Notes: generated from the sequence alone by a model not told the origin. DNA of 64,000 bases from CAWHQZ01 sp963831645 (GCA_963831645.1 CAWHQZ010000009.1:295912-359911); one strand, 5' to 3'. Counted from the first letter of the stretch, positions 8,702 through 18,296 are shown. Program-made: numbers and translations.

Positions 8702-9919
8702 ATGGACGATGCCGTGCTGGCCGAACTTGCCAATCAGGTCGCCGAGGCGGGACTCGCGGGTGAGACCGAAACGTCCCTGGTGACCGGATTCTGTGATCGC
8801 GCGCTCGCCGCCGGTCTGCCGTTAGCTCGCGCCACGGTCGGTGTGGATACGCTGCACCCAACCTATGAAGGAGTGTTCCGGACCTGGCAGCGCAGCGCAG
8901 GCGAAACCATATCGGCCGCATACGGCAGGCCTACAGACGCCGACGAGTCGACTATCCAGCTTTGGCAAGGAAGTCCCTTCTATCATCTGCTTCAAACGGG
9001 TGAATCCCTGTTGCGACGGAAGCCAACCGGAGCCAACGAAGTCGAGTTCAACATTCTGCCCGAGCTTCGCGCCGCCGGCATGACCGACTACGTGGCGATC
9101 GTGAACCGGATAGCCGGAGAGCGGGTTATCGGTGACATGGATTGCGTATATTCATCCTGGGCGACGGATTATCCGGAAGGCTTCGAGGACCACCATGTGA
9201 CGGCGCTGCGCCGGCTGACGCCCCATCTGGCGCTGGCGATAAAGTCGGCCTCTCTCGCCCGCATCGCCGGCACTCTCGTCGAAACCTACCTTGGGCGCGA
9301 TGCGGGCCGACAGGTATTGAGTGGCCGCATCGCCCGGGGCGTTGCCGACCGTATCGAGGCAGTCCTGTGGTTCAGCGATCTTCGCGGCTTTACCCAGATT
9401 ACCGATAGTGCCGCTCCCGATCAGGTAATCCCTCTGCTCAACGATTATGCCGACGTCATCGTCTCGTCCATTCATAACGCGGGTGGCGACGTGCTGAAAC
9501 TGATGGGCGACGGCATTCTCGCGATATTTACGACTGGAGATCGCGCCGAGGCCTGCGATGCCGCGCTGGTTGCCGCGGGAGCCGCCCGGCGCGGGCTAAC
9601 CGCGCTCAACCTCAGGCGCGCCGCTGACGGCCTGCCGGTCACCGACATGTATATCGGCCTCGGAGTCGGTGAGGTTTACTATGGTAACGTCGGCAGCAAG
9701 GAACGACTCGATTTCACGGTCATCGGCCCAGCGGTCAACGAGGTAAGCCGCATTGCCGACATGTGCGGCTCGATCGATCAGCCGGTACTCATCTCCTCTG
9801 CCTTTGCCGCGGCTGCCCGCGACAGCAGCAGCCGGTTCGTTTCGGTCGGCCGCTACGCGCTGCGCGGTGTGGCCAGGCCACAGGAACTGTTCACGCTTGA
9901 CCCTGATCGGACCGAGTGA
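8702..9919 (+). CDS. Class III adenylate/guanylate cyclase
   Basis: 405-residue nucleotidyl cyclase. The C-terminal catalytic domain (about residues 215-390) begins with VLWFSDLRGFTQITD, which carries the first metal-binding Asp, and continues with GGDVLKLMGDGILAIF (second Asp) and FTVIGPAVNEVSRI near the purine and transition-state residues. The first 200 residues hold no membrane helix and look like a soluble sensory region of the type found in many rhizobial cyclases; I cannot name the domain. It stands as a single gene on the plus strand, and the second-messenger target is unknown. Confidence 0.9.
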   Translation: MDDAVLAELANQVAEAGLAGETETSLVTGFCDRALAAGLPLARATVGVDTLHPTYEGVFRTWQRSAGETISAAYGRPTDADESTIQLWQGSPFYHLLQTGESLLRRKPTGANEVEFNILPELRAAGMTDYVAIVNRIAGERVIGDMDCVYSSWATDYPEGFEDHHVTALRRLTPHLALAIKSASLARIAGTLVETYLGRDAGRQVLSGRIARGVADRIEAVLWFSDLRGFTQITDSAAPDQVIPLLNDYADVIVSSIHNAGGDVLKLMGDGILAIFTTGDRAEACDAALVAAGAARRGLTALNLRRAADGLPVTDMYIGLGVGEVYYGNVGSKERLDFTVIGPAVNEVSRIADMCGSIDQPVLISSAFAAAARDSSSRFVSVGRYALRGVARPQELFTLDPDRTE

Positions 9920-10097
9920 CCTGTGAGACAAGATCGACTAAAGTTGCGGTTGGTTGGCGTTTGACAGTGTTTTCACGAGATCACTCGCGCGAGCCTTCCG
10001 CCAAATCTGTAAGTCTCCAACAACTTGCCTCAAAATCGCCCCAAAGCGGCAGAGAGGTGCGACATAGTCTGGCGTAAGACACGCAGTACGTGACAGA

Positions 10098-12193
10098 ATG
10101 AGTGCGGTAGACACGGCACGTGAGGCAGTGCCGTGTTGGTGGGGTGCGGCAATGAAGGGTGCAGGCGTCAAGGAAGCTGCGAAACAGGCACCGGCACGAT
10201 CCAATCGATCCGCGAGCGCCAGGGAACGGAAGCAGGAACGTCCAGAAAAGGTTGCCGCGGGCCAGCCGAAAGGGCCGGATAGCGACGACAAATCGAAGAC
10301 AAGTCTGTTGAGCCGGCGAGCAATGTGCTTCCAGAGGCGGATAACGAGGAGATTTTCGTCTCCGAACCAACTCAGAGTCCGCTGGCACCGGCCGAATGGC
10401 CGCCTCTGCCGCATGAGACGGTGAGGAACACGCGGCGCGAATGGGAACCGCCCGTCCCGCGTCGAGCAATGGCGAGCTGGTACATGGGAGTCGCGCTGTG
10501 TTTGCTGGGCTCGGGCTACATAGCCTACAACTTGTTGAACGAAGGACCGCATGCCGGCGACAGCAACGCCCCTGCGGCAGTCGAAAGCCAAGCCGCTGCC
10601 AAGAAATCCCAGCCGAGACCGAAAGGAGAAACGATCTACAAATTCTCCGACCGCGAATAACGTAACTCCACTGCCCACAGTCGCTCCAACCGCCCAGAAT
10701 GTGGTTCAGCCGGTGCAGCCAGACGAAGCATTGGAAGCGCCCCAGACCTCGGTGGACGCTACCGTGCCCTTGGCCCCCCCTCCTGTCCTTCAACCAGAAA
10801 ACGCTGCGGAACCGTCCCAGATCTCCTCTACCGCTCCTGTGCCCTCTGCCCCTCGCCCCGTCCTCCAACCGGAGAACGCTGCGGAACCGTCCCAGACCTC
10901 CTCCACCGCTCCTGTGCCCTCTGCCTCTCGCCCCGTCCTCCAACCAGAAACCGCTGCGGAACCGTCCCAGACCCCCTTCACCGCTCCTGTGCCCTCTGCC
11001 CCTCGCCCCGTCCTCCAACCAGCAATCGCTGCGGAACCGGCCCAGACCTCCTCTACCGCTCCGGTGCCCTCTGCCTCTCCCCCCGTCCTCCAATCGGAGA
11101 ACGCTGCGGAATCGGCCCAGACCTCCTCTACCGCGCCGGTGCCCTTTGCCCCTCCCCCAGACAGAAGCTGTGGAACCGGCCCAGACTTCGGTGGCTGAGC
11201 CAGAACCCTTTGCACCTCCCACTCCTCGCCTCCCCCCACCGGTCACCACACCCGAAGCGCAGCGCGCAGTGCTTGAGCCGGCGACAGCGGCACCTCTCCG
11301 GATGTGCCGCCAACTACCGCTCCCGAACCGGAGGAAGCCGCAGATAAGGGCATGATCGCAGCAGCTGGAGATTCTGCCCCAGATATCACTCCGCCCCCGG
11401 TGGCGAGCTTGAAGGTGATCCGCGATTGTCAGCAGTGTCCCGAGCTCGTTGTGATTCCGGCAGGCAGGTTTCTCATGGGTTCGACGCCGGCCGAACGAGG
11501 GCATCAGCCACATGAGGGTCCGCAGCATGAAGTTGCTATCGGTGCCTTTTGCCATCGGTCGCTACGAAGTCACCTTTCTCGAATGGGACATGTGCGTGAG
11601 CGACGGCGGCTGCCGGCATCAGGCGCCCGACGAGGGATGGGGTCGCAACAACAGGCCGGCGATCAACGTTTCCTGGAAAGATGTCGCCGAACAGTTTCTG
11701 CCGTGGCTCGCCCGCAAGTCCGGCAGGTCCTATCGGCTGCCGAGCGAGGCGGAATGGGAATATGCGGTACGTGCCGGCGCGGTTCAGTCGCCCCGCGCTG
11801 CATACGGCGTTGCCAGCGAAGCAGGTCATCTTTGTGGATTTGCCAATGCGGCCGAGGATGCCGCACAAGGGTCCGGCACAACGTGGAAGGGCATCGACTG
11901 CAGTGACGGCTTTGTGAATACGGCACCCGTAGGTTCATTCAAGCCGAACCCATGGGGGCTCCACGACCTGGCAGGGAATGTCTGGGAATGGGTAGAGGAC
12001 TGCTGGAATGACAGCTATGGATCTGCGCCCGCCGATGGCTCGGCCTGGACATCCGGCGATTGCGGTTTCCGTGTCGTTCGCGGCGGCTCATGGTCCAGCG
12101 ATGTGGAAAAGGCGCGCGCCGCCGACCGGGGCTGGAACCGGCCGGACGGCCGCAGTCGCGTCGATCGGCTTTCGCGTTGCAAGAAATCTGTGA
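10098..12193 (+). CDS. FGE/SUMF1-fold protein with membrane anchor and proline-rich repeat linker, several frame breaks
   Basis: Reconstructed from pieces in all three frames. Order: basic N-terminus (start 10098 or 10152 uncertain); one membrane helix near 10470-10530 (MASWYMGVALCLLGSGYIAYN); a Pro/Ala/Ser linker built from 25-residue units; then a formylglycine-generating-enzyme fold at about 11430-12193 (ELVVIPAGRFLMGSTPAE, IGRYEVTFLEWDMCV, YRLPSEAEWEYAVRAGA, LAGNVWEWVEDCW, VVRGGSW, GFRVARNL). Frame changes are needed near 10310, 10645, 11155, 11295, 11520 and 12155. The paired cysteines that perform the oxidation in true FGE are not seen after GGSW, so this is likely a binding or structural member. 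Only 42 bases separate it from the next gene. It could be a decayed gene, but base-insertion errors fit better. Confidence 0.7.
10800..11174 (+). repeat. 75-bp in-frame tandem repeat, five copies
   Basis: Units begin at about 10800, 10875, 10950, 11025 and 11100, exactly 75 bases apart, each opening with AAcGCTGCGGAAcCGtCCC or a near match. Each encodes a 25-residue unit running from PSQTSSTAPVPSA to VLQPENAAE, so the linker length can change without breaking the frame. The unit sequences differ by a few bases, which shows the array is not a recent perfect duplication. Confidence 0.9.
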
Positions 12194-12235
12194 CTTGGCG
12201 ATATTGGCCGACGATTTAGTGGAGGGTCACTGAGA

Positions 12236-13864
12236 ATGCGGAGACAAAGAGTTCTTCTCCCGAACTTCCTCATCGCTGCTTGCCTGGTGGTAGCCATGGC
12301 GCCGGCAGCCCTGGCGCAGGGCATGCGCTCGGTCACCGATCCCGCCACCTCGGCGGCCCCCACTCCGACAACCACGAGCGCTCCGGCTGACCCCGCCCTA
12401 TCCGGCAGCAGGCAGGTTGGGACCATTCAGAGGCTGCTGCGTCGGCTTGGCTATCTCAACGATGCCGACATGACTCGCGAGATGGATAACGTCACCAAGT
12501 TCGCAACCTCACTTTTCCTTGCGGACATCAAGCGTCCCCCGACCATTCCTGATTCCGAAACACTGATGCGGCTGTTGTTCAGCACCGTGTGGGCCAAGGA
12601 AGGTTGGGCCACCGGAACGGCAAAGGGTCAGGAACTGGTGGTCGAGCCTGCGAAGGTACGGGCTGCGCAGGAAGCGCTGGCAAAGATGAATTATGACCCA
12701 GGCCCAACCGATGGCGTGTTCGGCCCGGCGACCCTTTCGTCAGTGGAGCTTTTCCAGGAAGACAACGGCATGAGGGTCGATGGTTTGCTCACCCGCAATA
12801 CCAATGAGGCCATCCTGCGCGGCCTTGTGCTGCTGGGGCAGAAGCCGCGAGGCGAAGTCAGGATTCTCAATTGGCCGGACTATGTCGATCCCGCGGTGCT
12901 CGAAACCTTCGAGAGGGAGACAAAGATCAAGGTTATCCATGAAGTGTTCGAGAGCTCTGATGAAACCAAGGAGTTGTTGCTCGCAAAGTCGTCGAAATAC
13001 GACATCATCGTTCAGCCCGGCTATCAGCTGAGACCGGTCTTGGACAAGGAAGGACTGGTCCAGATCATCGATAAAACGCGTTTGTCGAACGTCGGCAATC
13101 TCGACCCGGAAGCGCTGCGCTTCACTGACGATCTCGATCCCGGCAATGCGCACTCGATCCCCTACATGTGGGGCACTGTCGGTATCGGGGTCAACGAAGA
13201 GTTGGTCAGAAAGTTGGTGCCCGGAGCGAAGATCGACAGTCTGGCAATGTTCCTGGATCCCAAGGTGGCCAAGTCGCTGTCGGCTTGCGGTCTGGCGTTC
13301 ATCGATGAACCCACTGATGTCCTTCCGGCCCTCGTGGCTTACGTCGGCGGCGACCTCCGCAAGATCGGCGTCGCCGACATCGAAGCGGTCGATCAGGCTC
13401 TCACTCGTGTGGCAGCGTTTGTCACGGTCGTCCCGGCCGATCGCTTCATCGACGAGGTTTCGCAAGGCAAATATTGTGCAGCGATCGGCTATTCCGGTGA
13501 CGTGTTCCTGGCCCGCGATGCCGCCGAGGAGGCCAAGAAAGGCAAGCTCACCTATCACGTCCCATCCGAGGGAAGTCAGCTGTGGTTCGACCTTCTCGTG
13601 ATTCCGGCCGAAGCCCGCAATGTCGAGGCCGCCTACGAGTTCATAAATTTTCTGCTGAAACCTGAAATCGCCGCCGCCAATACCAACCATGTCCAATACG
13701 CCAACCCCAACACCGCATCGGCGCCTTACATCGACAAAGCGCTCTTGAACGAGCCTGGGCTTTATCCGCCTGCGGACGTTCGCGAGCGTTTGGCGGTGCT
13801 GACGCCGCTCACTTCCAACGTCGAAGCGGAACTGCAGCGCGTGTGGGCGAAACTGCGCAAGTAA
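12236..13864 (+). CDS. Periplasmic solute-binding protein fused to a peptidoglycan-binding domain
   Basis: 542 residues. A signal peptide (about 1-27, ending APAALAQG) is followed by a low-complexity stretch, then a PG_binding_1-like domain at about 140-200 (EALAKMNYDPGPTDGVFGPA, FQEDNGMRVDGLLTRNT). From about 205 the protein is a PotD/PotF-type binding protein: VRILNWPDYVDPAVLETFE, YDIIVQPGYQLRPVLDKEGL, IPYMWGTVGIGVNEELV. That family normally captures polyamines for ABC import. Here no permease or ATPase is adjacent, and the wall-binding module suggests a tethered periplasmic sensor or scaffold. It probably shares a message with the FGE-fold gene just upstream. Confidence 0.85.
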   Translation: MRRQRVLLPNFLIAACLVVAMAPAALAQGMRSVTDPATSAAPTPTTTSAPADPALSGSRQVGTIQRLLRRLGYLNDADMTREMDNVTKFATSLFLADIKRPPTIPDSETLMRLLFSTVWAKEGWATGTAKGQELVVEPAKVRAAQEALAKMNYDPGPTDGVFGPATLSSVELFQEDNGMRVDGLLTRNTNEAILRGLVLLGQKPRGEVRILNWPDYVDPAVLETFERETKIKVIHEVFESSDETKELLLAKSSKYDIIVQPGYQLRPVLDKEGLVQIIDKTRLSNVGNLDPEALRFTDDLDPGNAHSIPYMWGTVGIGVNEELVRKLVPGAKIDSLAMFLDPKVAKSLSACGLAFIDEPTDVLPALVAYVGGDLRKIGVADIEAVDQALTRVAAFVTVVPADRFIDEVSQGKYCAAIGYSGDVFLARDAAEEAKKGKLTYHVPSEGSQLWFDLLVIPAEARNVEAAYEFINFLLKPEIAAANTNHVQYANPNTASAPYIDKALLNEPGLYPPADVRERLAVLTPLTSNVEAELQRVWAKLRK

Positions 13865-14277
13865 GAGAGCAACTCCCCGGCGTCGATTTCGGCGCCATGG
13901 CGGGAAAGCAACACTTCGGTTTTTTTGGCCGCCGCGGCTGGCGCGGGTCCCCCTGTCGTGCAAAATGGAGCCAGCAGTTGCAGGGGATTCGGGGGAAGTG
14001 CAGGGCGTGCAGGTGCGGGACTAGTTCCTGCCGTTTGTGCCGCCGTGTTCCGCTGGCAAGCCGCAACTGAACGTTTACTACCGTTAACCATTGGTTAACG
14101 GCGAGTCTCTAGCGTGTTTCATGTTGCTAACAAGCACCGTGTCAGACTGCTTGGAACCGTGAGGGAGTGATCCGATGGAGGTTACCATCGAAATATCCAT
14201 CCCGGGGCCTGCCTGATGGAAGGACTTGGCCAACAACCTCCAGAGGCGGCGCCTCGGATATCGAGACGGAGGTTGCA
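13865..14277. other. Intergenic stretch with a CtrA-type site
   Basis: 413 bases without a convincing gene; open frames here are antisense-like and lack ribosome sites. It contains the CtrA-like palindrome at 14084-14099 and an A/T-richer segment around 14070-14130. A GGAGG site directly precedes the gene at 14278. Confidence 0.5.
14084..14099 (+). promoter_or_regulatory. Putative CtrA-binding site (TTAA-N7-TTAAC)
   Basis: TTAACCATTGGTTAAC matches the alphaproteobacterial CtrA consensus exactly and is the core of a 21-base palindrome (10-base arms around one T). It lies 178 bases upstream of the small secreted protein gene at 14278 on the plus strand. CtrA control of that gene is inference. 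Confidence 0.6.
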
Positions 14278-14598
14278 ATGTTTCCTAAGGACGTACACAG
14301 ACTATTGAAATGCCTGGTCGGCGCGGTCGCTTTGTTGGCGACGGGCGCGGCACAGTCGCAGGCGCAATCGATCGCCTGCGGCAAGCACGATGCCATCGTT
14401 GCTGCCCTCAAGAGCCACTATCAGGAAAATCGGCAGGCGATTGGACTCGCTGCAACGGCCGGCGTGGTTGAACTCTATGTGTCGGAAGCCGGGACGTGGA
14501 CGATGATCGTCACGACACCGGCCGGCCAGACCTGCATTGCCGCCGCTGGACGGGCCTGGCAAAGCACGCCAACGGTCAAGGCCGAAACCAACACTTAA
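14278..14598 (+). CDS. Small secreted hypothetical protein
   Basis: 106 residues. I chose ATG 14278 because GGAGG sits seven bases before it and the sequence then gives a clear signal peptide (LLKCLVGAVALLATGAAQSQAQS), with cleavage likely near residue 30. The mature part is about 75 residues with two cysteines (SIACGKHD and GQTCIAAAG) that could form a disulfide in the periplasm. The family is common in rhizobia as an uncharacterised protein, as far as I recall. A CtrA-type site lies upstream. Confidence 0.7.
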   Translation: MFPKDVHRLLKCLVGAVALLATGAAQSQAQSIACGKHDAIVAALKSHYQENRQAIGLAATAGVVELYVSEAGTWTMIVTTPAGQTCIAAAGRAWQSTPTVKAETNT

Positions 14599-14602
14599 TC
14601 TA

Positions 14603-14657
14603 GTTGGAGCACGTCTCGGAAACTGTACACGCCTTTCCGGGAAGAAGATGCTCCAAC
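14603..14657 (+). repeat. Intergenic palindromic element, possible terminator
   Basis: Nine-base perfect arms GTTGGAGCA and TGCTCCAAC enclose a partly symmetric core (TCGGAAACTGTACACGCCTT then CCGGGAAGA). The core resembles the stretch at 51628-51675. It follows the stop of the 14278 gene by five bases and faces the end of the ratA-like gene, so it may end transcription from both sides. Confidence 0.6.
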
Positions 14658-14690
14658 TATTTCATCGCGTGCCTCCCCAGACGCTACGCA

Positions 14691-15200
14691 TCAGCTCAGC
14701 GCCGGGCGGGGCGAGGTTTCCGCTTCGGGATTGTCTTTAACAGACCCTGTCGGTTGGAGTGCTTTGGCCCGTTCTTCAAAAGCCGTCATGATCTTGCGGG
14801 CGGCATAGTCGAACATTCCGGACAGCAGCAACCGCAGCATTCGACTTGCCATTACATAGTCGATGCGAAAGATGACATCGGTACCCTCCGGAATGGGCTG
14901 TAGGATCCACCTGTTGTCCAACCGTTTGAAGGGTGAGGTATGGGATGTGGCCGTTACCGTCAGGGCGCGCGGATCTGCGATGACATCGCACCTGAGCCGC
15001 TCCGAAATGGCGAGTCGGTGGTAGGTAATGGAAAGTTCCGCTGCAAAGCTCGCAACACCTTCCCCGTCGACGGTACGGTTCCAGACGCGCGACTGATCGC
15101 ACAGCGGCAGGAACTCCTTGTAGGCTTCGACATCGGCGACGATTGCGTACAGATGGGCGGGCCGGTAAGGCATGCGCCGCGCGACGGTGTAGATCGTCAT
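14691..15200 (-). CDS. RatA/Coq10-type START-like protein
   Basis: 169 residues of the polyketide cyclase/START-like superfamily. Bacterial RatA and mitochondrial Coq10 share this fold; Coq10 binds ubiquinone and assists respiration. Visible features include RMPYRPAHLYAIVADVEAYK at the start and PFKRLDNRWILQPI mid-protein, with a C-terminal helix DYAARKIMTAFEERAKAL. The start at 15200 overlaps the lipA stop at 15197 by four bases, and lipA-coq10 adjacency is usual in Hyphomicrobiales, which supports a respiratory rather than a toxin role. Confidence 0.85.
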   Translation of the reverse strand: MTIYTVARRMPYRPAHLYAIVADVEAYKEFLPLCDQSRVWNRTVDGEGVASFAAELSITYHRLAISERLRCDVIADPRALTVTATSHTSPFKRLDNRWILQPIPEGTDVIFRIDYVMASRMLRLLLSGMFDYAARKIMTAFEERAKALQPTGSVKDNPEAETSPRPALS

Positions 15201-16138
15201 CCCCGCCGAGCCCGTGCCTGGCGCAGCCGTGCGAAGTCGTCGCCGGCATGATGGGAGGAGCGGGTCAGCGGGCTTGCCGATACCATGAGAAAACCGCGCG
15301 CGTACGCCAGGACGGCGAGGGACCTGAACTCCTCAGGCGGCACGAACCGATCGATCGCAGCATGCTTACGGGTTGGCTGAAGATACTGACCGATGGTGAT
15401 GAAATCGACGTCGGCCGAGCGCATGTCGTCCATCACCTGCTGCACCTCTTCACGTTTCTCGCCGAGGCCGACCATGATGCCTGACTTGGTATAGAGGGAA
15501 GGCTCGAGTTCCTTTGCGCGTTGCAGCAGGCGCAATGAATGGAAGTACCGTGCTCCCGGCCGGATGGTCGGGTAGAGCGATGGCACGGTCTCGAGATTGT
15601 GATTGAAGATATCGGGCCCGGCAGCGATTACCACCTCGAGCGCGCCGTCCTTGCGCAGAAAATCAGGGGTGAGAAGCTCTACTGTTGTTTCCGGCGAGGC
15701 TGCGCGGATCGCCGCCACGGTCAAGGCGAAATGCCGTGCCCCGCCGTCTTCCAGATCGTCACGATCGACTGACGTGATGACCGCATGCGCCAGGCCCATG
15801 CGGGCGACTGCCTCGCCTACTCTGCAGGGTTCGGTCGCGTCGAGCGCTTCCGGCAAACCGGTGCGCACATTGCAAAACGCACAGGCGCGCGTGCAGGTAT
15901 CACCCATCAGCATGAAGGTCGCATGCTTCTGCGACCAGCACTCGCCAATGTTGGGGCAGCTCGCCTCCTCGCAGACGGTTACGAGATTGTGATTGCGCAC
16001 GATCTCGCGGGTCGCGAAGTATTGTGGCGAGCCCGGCGCCTTGACCCGAATCCACTCCGGCTTGCGCAGCAAGGGTGTGTCGGGATTGCGCGCCTTCTCG
16101 GGATGCCGCAGTCCTGTTCGGTCCAGCACCGTTGCCAT
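15197..16138 (-). CDS. lipA: Lipoyl synthase
   Basis: 313-residue radical SAM enzyme that inserts two sulfurs into octanoyl groups to make lipoyl cofactors for PdhC and related E2 proteins. Both iron-sulfur sites are visible: the auxiliary cluster CEEASCPNIGEC and the radical SAM motif CTRACAFC. The typical RSSH end is present (SPLTRSSHHAGDDF). The start MATVLDRTG at 16138 was preferred over a longer open frame, which only adds antisense of the GlsB gene. It lies downstream of the pdh genes whose E1-beta and E2 products carry the lipoyl domains it serves. Confidence 0.96.
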   Translation of the reverse strand: MATVLDRTGLRHPEKARNPDTPLLRKPEWIRVKAPGSPQYFATREIVRNHNLVTVCEEASCPNIGECWSQKHATFMLMGDTCTRACAFCNVRTGLPEALDATEPCRVGEAVARMGLAHAVITSVDRDDLEDGGARHFALTVAAIRAASPETTVELLTPDFLRKDGALEVVIAAGPDIFNHNLETVPSLYPTIRPGARYFHSLRLLQRAKELEPSLYTKSGIMVGLGEKREEVQQVMDDMRSADVDFITIGQYLQPTRKHAAIDRFVPPEEFRSLAVLAYARGFLMVSASPLTRSSHHAGDDFARLRQARARRG

Positions 16139-16152
16139 GTGACTTCGGGGCG

Positions 16153-16452
16153 CTACGCGGCCCTTCGCCCCCGTATCGCCTTGATGACGAATAGGAGCAG
16201 GATGGCGCCGATCGCTGCGACAATGAGATTGCCCAGAAACCAGCCCTGAAAGATCTCGGTCAGCCGAAGGCCCATCAGGTTCGCCAGGAACGCACCGATG
16301 AACGACCCGACAATGCCGGTGATGATGTTCATCAGCAGTCCCATGTCGGAGCGGGTGACTTTCTCGGCGATCCATCCGGCGATGCCTCCGATGAGGATGG
16401 TTCCCAGAATTCCAACTCCGCCGCCCAGGTCCATGAGTGAGTGTGACTCCAT
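16153..16452 (-). CDS. GlsB/YeaQ/YmgE-family membrane protein
   Basis: 99 residues, three predicted membrane helices rich in Gly. The family signature is seen in GGIAGWIAEKVTRSDMGLLM and TGIVGSFIGAFLANLMG. Members are small inner-membrane proteins often induced by stress, with no known biochemical activity. A second member follows at 16488, so this is a tandem pair between lpdA and lipA. The start at 16452 is preceded by an AGGAGGA site. Confidence 0.85.
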   Translation of the reverse strand: MESHSLMDLGGGVGILGTILIGGIAGWIAEKVTRSDMGLLMNIITGIVGSFIGAFLANLMGLRLTEIFQGWFLGNLIVAAIGAILLLFVIKAIRGRRAA

Positions 16453-16487
16453 TGTATCCTCCTCCTAGATGAATGTGTAACTCGAGT

Positions 16488-16736
16488 TCAGGCAATCAGC
16501 CGTGCGGCGAGTACGATGACGATCGCACCGATCGCCGCTGTCAGGATATCGCGCACGATTTCGTTCTTGATACCGACGGAAAGGCCGAGCTTGTTCAGTA
16601 AGAAGCTACCTACGAATGCACCGATCAGCCCGGTAAGAAGATAGCGCAGTATCCCCGAACCGCCGACCACCCAGCTGGCGAGCCATCCGGCGATCAATCC
16701 GATGAGCAGCGCAATGAGGATGTTTTTCGCGTCCAT
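16488..16736 (-). CDS. GlsB/YeaQ/YmgE-family membrane protein, second copy
   Basis: 82 residues with the same three-helix layout as its neighbour: LIAGWLASWVVGGSG, then LTGLIGAFVGSFLLNKLG, then AAIGAIVIVLAARLIA. The two copies share the GxxxG-rich helix pattern but differ clearly in sequence, so the duplication is old. It begins 31 bases after the lpdA stop and reads in the same direction. Confidence 0.85.
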   Translation of the reverse strand: MDAKNILIALLIGLIAGWLASWVVGGSGILRYLLTGLIGAFVGSFLLNKLGLSVGIKNEIVRDILTAAIGAIVIVLAARLIA

Positions 16737-16767
16737 TTGTTGTCAACTTCTCCGGTGAGTGGTTGCA

Positions 16768-18208
16768 CTACATATGGATTACCCGGCCATAGGCATCAAG
16801 CACACTCTCATGCATCGTTTCCGACAGGGTCGGATGCGGGAACACAGTCCGTATAAGCTCCTCCTCGGTAGTCTCAAGTCCCATAGCGACAGCGAACCCG
16901 TGTATCAGTTCGGTGACTTCCGCACCCACCATGTGGGCGCCAAGCAGGCGCCCGGTCCGGGCGTCGAAGATCGTCTTGACCAGCCCCTGATCTTCACCCA
17001 GCGCAATTGCCTTGCCGTTGCCGACGAACGGAAAACGGCCCACCTTCAGCTCGAAGCCGGCGGCTTTGGCCTCAGCCTCGGTCTGACCGATGGATGCGAT
17101 CTGTGGGTGGGAGTAGGTGCAGCCCGGTATCTGCTGCTTGTTCATGGCGTGGGGCTTCAGGCCTTTGATGTATTCCACGCAGATGACGCCTTCGTGTTCC
17201 GCCTTGTGGGCGAGCATGGGTGGGCCGGCCACATCGCCGATCGCGTAAACGCCCGCCACATTGGTGCAGCCGAACCCGTCCGTCGCGAATTGAACCGTTC
17301 TCGATACGCACACCCAGTGCCTCGAGCCCCAGGTTTTCGATATTGCCCACGACGCCCACCGCCGAGATCACCCGTTCGGCTGTGATCGTGCTGCGCTCCC
17401 CACCCTGTTCGATGGTCGCCGTGACGTTTCCCTCACCTTTTTTCAGTTCGCTGACCTTCGCTCCGGTTTCTATCCTGATGCCGTGCTTTTCCAGTTGCTG
17501 GCGAGCGAGCTTGGCAATTTCCACGTCTTCTGCGGGAAGGATCTGATCGAGAATCTCGACTACGGTAACCTCCGATCCCATGGCATTGAAAAAGGAGGCG
17601 AATTCGATACCGATGGCGCCCGAGCCAACGACGAGCAGTGATTTGGGCATGGCCGAGGGCACCATGGCCTCGAAATAGGTCCATATGAGTTTGCCGTCGG
17701 CTTCGAGACCCGCAAGCGCACGCGGTCGCGCACCGGTTGCCACGATGATGTGCGTGCCCCGGTAGGTCCCGGGCCCAAGCGCTCCTTTGGCTGCAGGCAC
17801 CTGCGGTTGCATTGGCGCTTTGGTGGGCGAGGTGACCACGATTTCCCCTGGCTTGGAGATCCTTGCTTCCCCCCAGATGATCGTTACTTTGTTTTTGCCC
17901 AGCAGAAACGAGACGCCGCGGTTGAGCCGGCCAGCTACTGCGCGTGAGCGCCCAATGATGGCGGCGGCATCGATCCCCACCTTGCCGACGGTTAGGCCGT
18001 AGTCTCCGGCATGTTTCACGTACTGGTAGATCTCGGCCGTGCGCAGCAGCGCTTTGGTCGGAATGCAACCCCAGTTCAGGCAGATGCCGCCGATATGCTC
18101 GCGCTCGACGATTGCCGTCCTGAAGCCAAGCTGCGCTGCACGGATCGCGGCCACGTAACCACCGGGTCCGGAGCCGATCACGATGACGTCAAACTGCGGT
18201 TCGCTCAT
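16768..18208 (-). CDS. lpdA: Dihydrolipoyl dehydrogenase (E3), broken by one extra base
   Basis: FAD enzyme that reoxidises the lipoyl arms of the pyruvate dehydrogenase complex. The start MSEPQFDVIVIGSGPGG at 18208 gives an FAD-binding GxGxxG. The redox disulfide is GGICLNWGCIPTKALL, the NAD site GSGAIGIEFASFF, and the second frame supplies YAIGDVAGPPMLAHKAEHE and the active-site His-Glu of HPTLSETMHE. The two frames meet near 17290-17305; the span of 1441 bases is one over a multiple of three. Correcting one base gives 479 residues, the normal length. It stands at the end of the pdh cluster. Confidence 0.93.
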
Positions 18209-18296
18209 GATCATTACTCTCCGAGGACACAACTTCCTTCACCATGTGCACGGTATCTTTCCTGGTTCCCGGTGTTAATCACGGGGTGCGTGGCGG

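Noticed and set aside
9981..11555. A 524-codon open frame on the minus strand
   Set aside because: It is antisense to the FGE-fold gene and exists because the 75-bp repeats keep all frames open. It is dominated by Gly/Arg/Ser low complexity, with no ribosome site or known domain.
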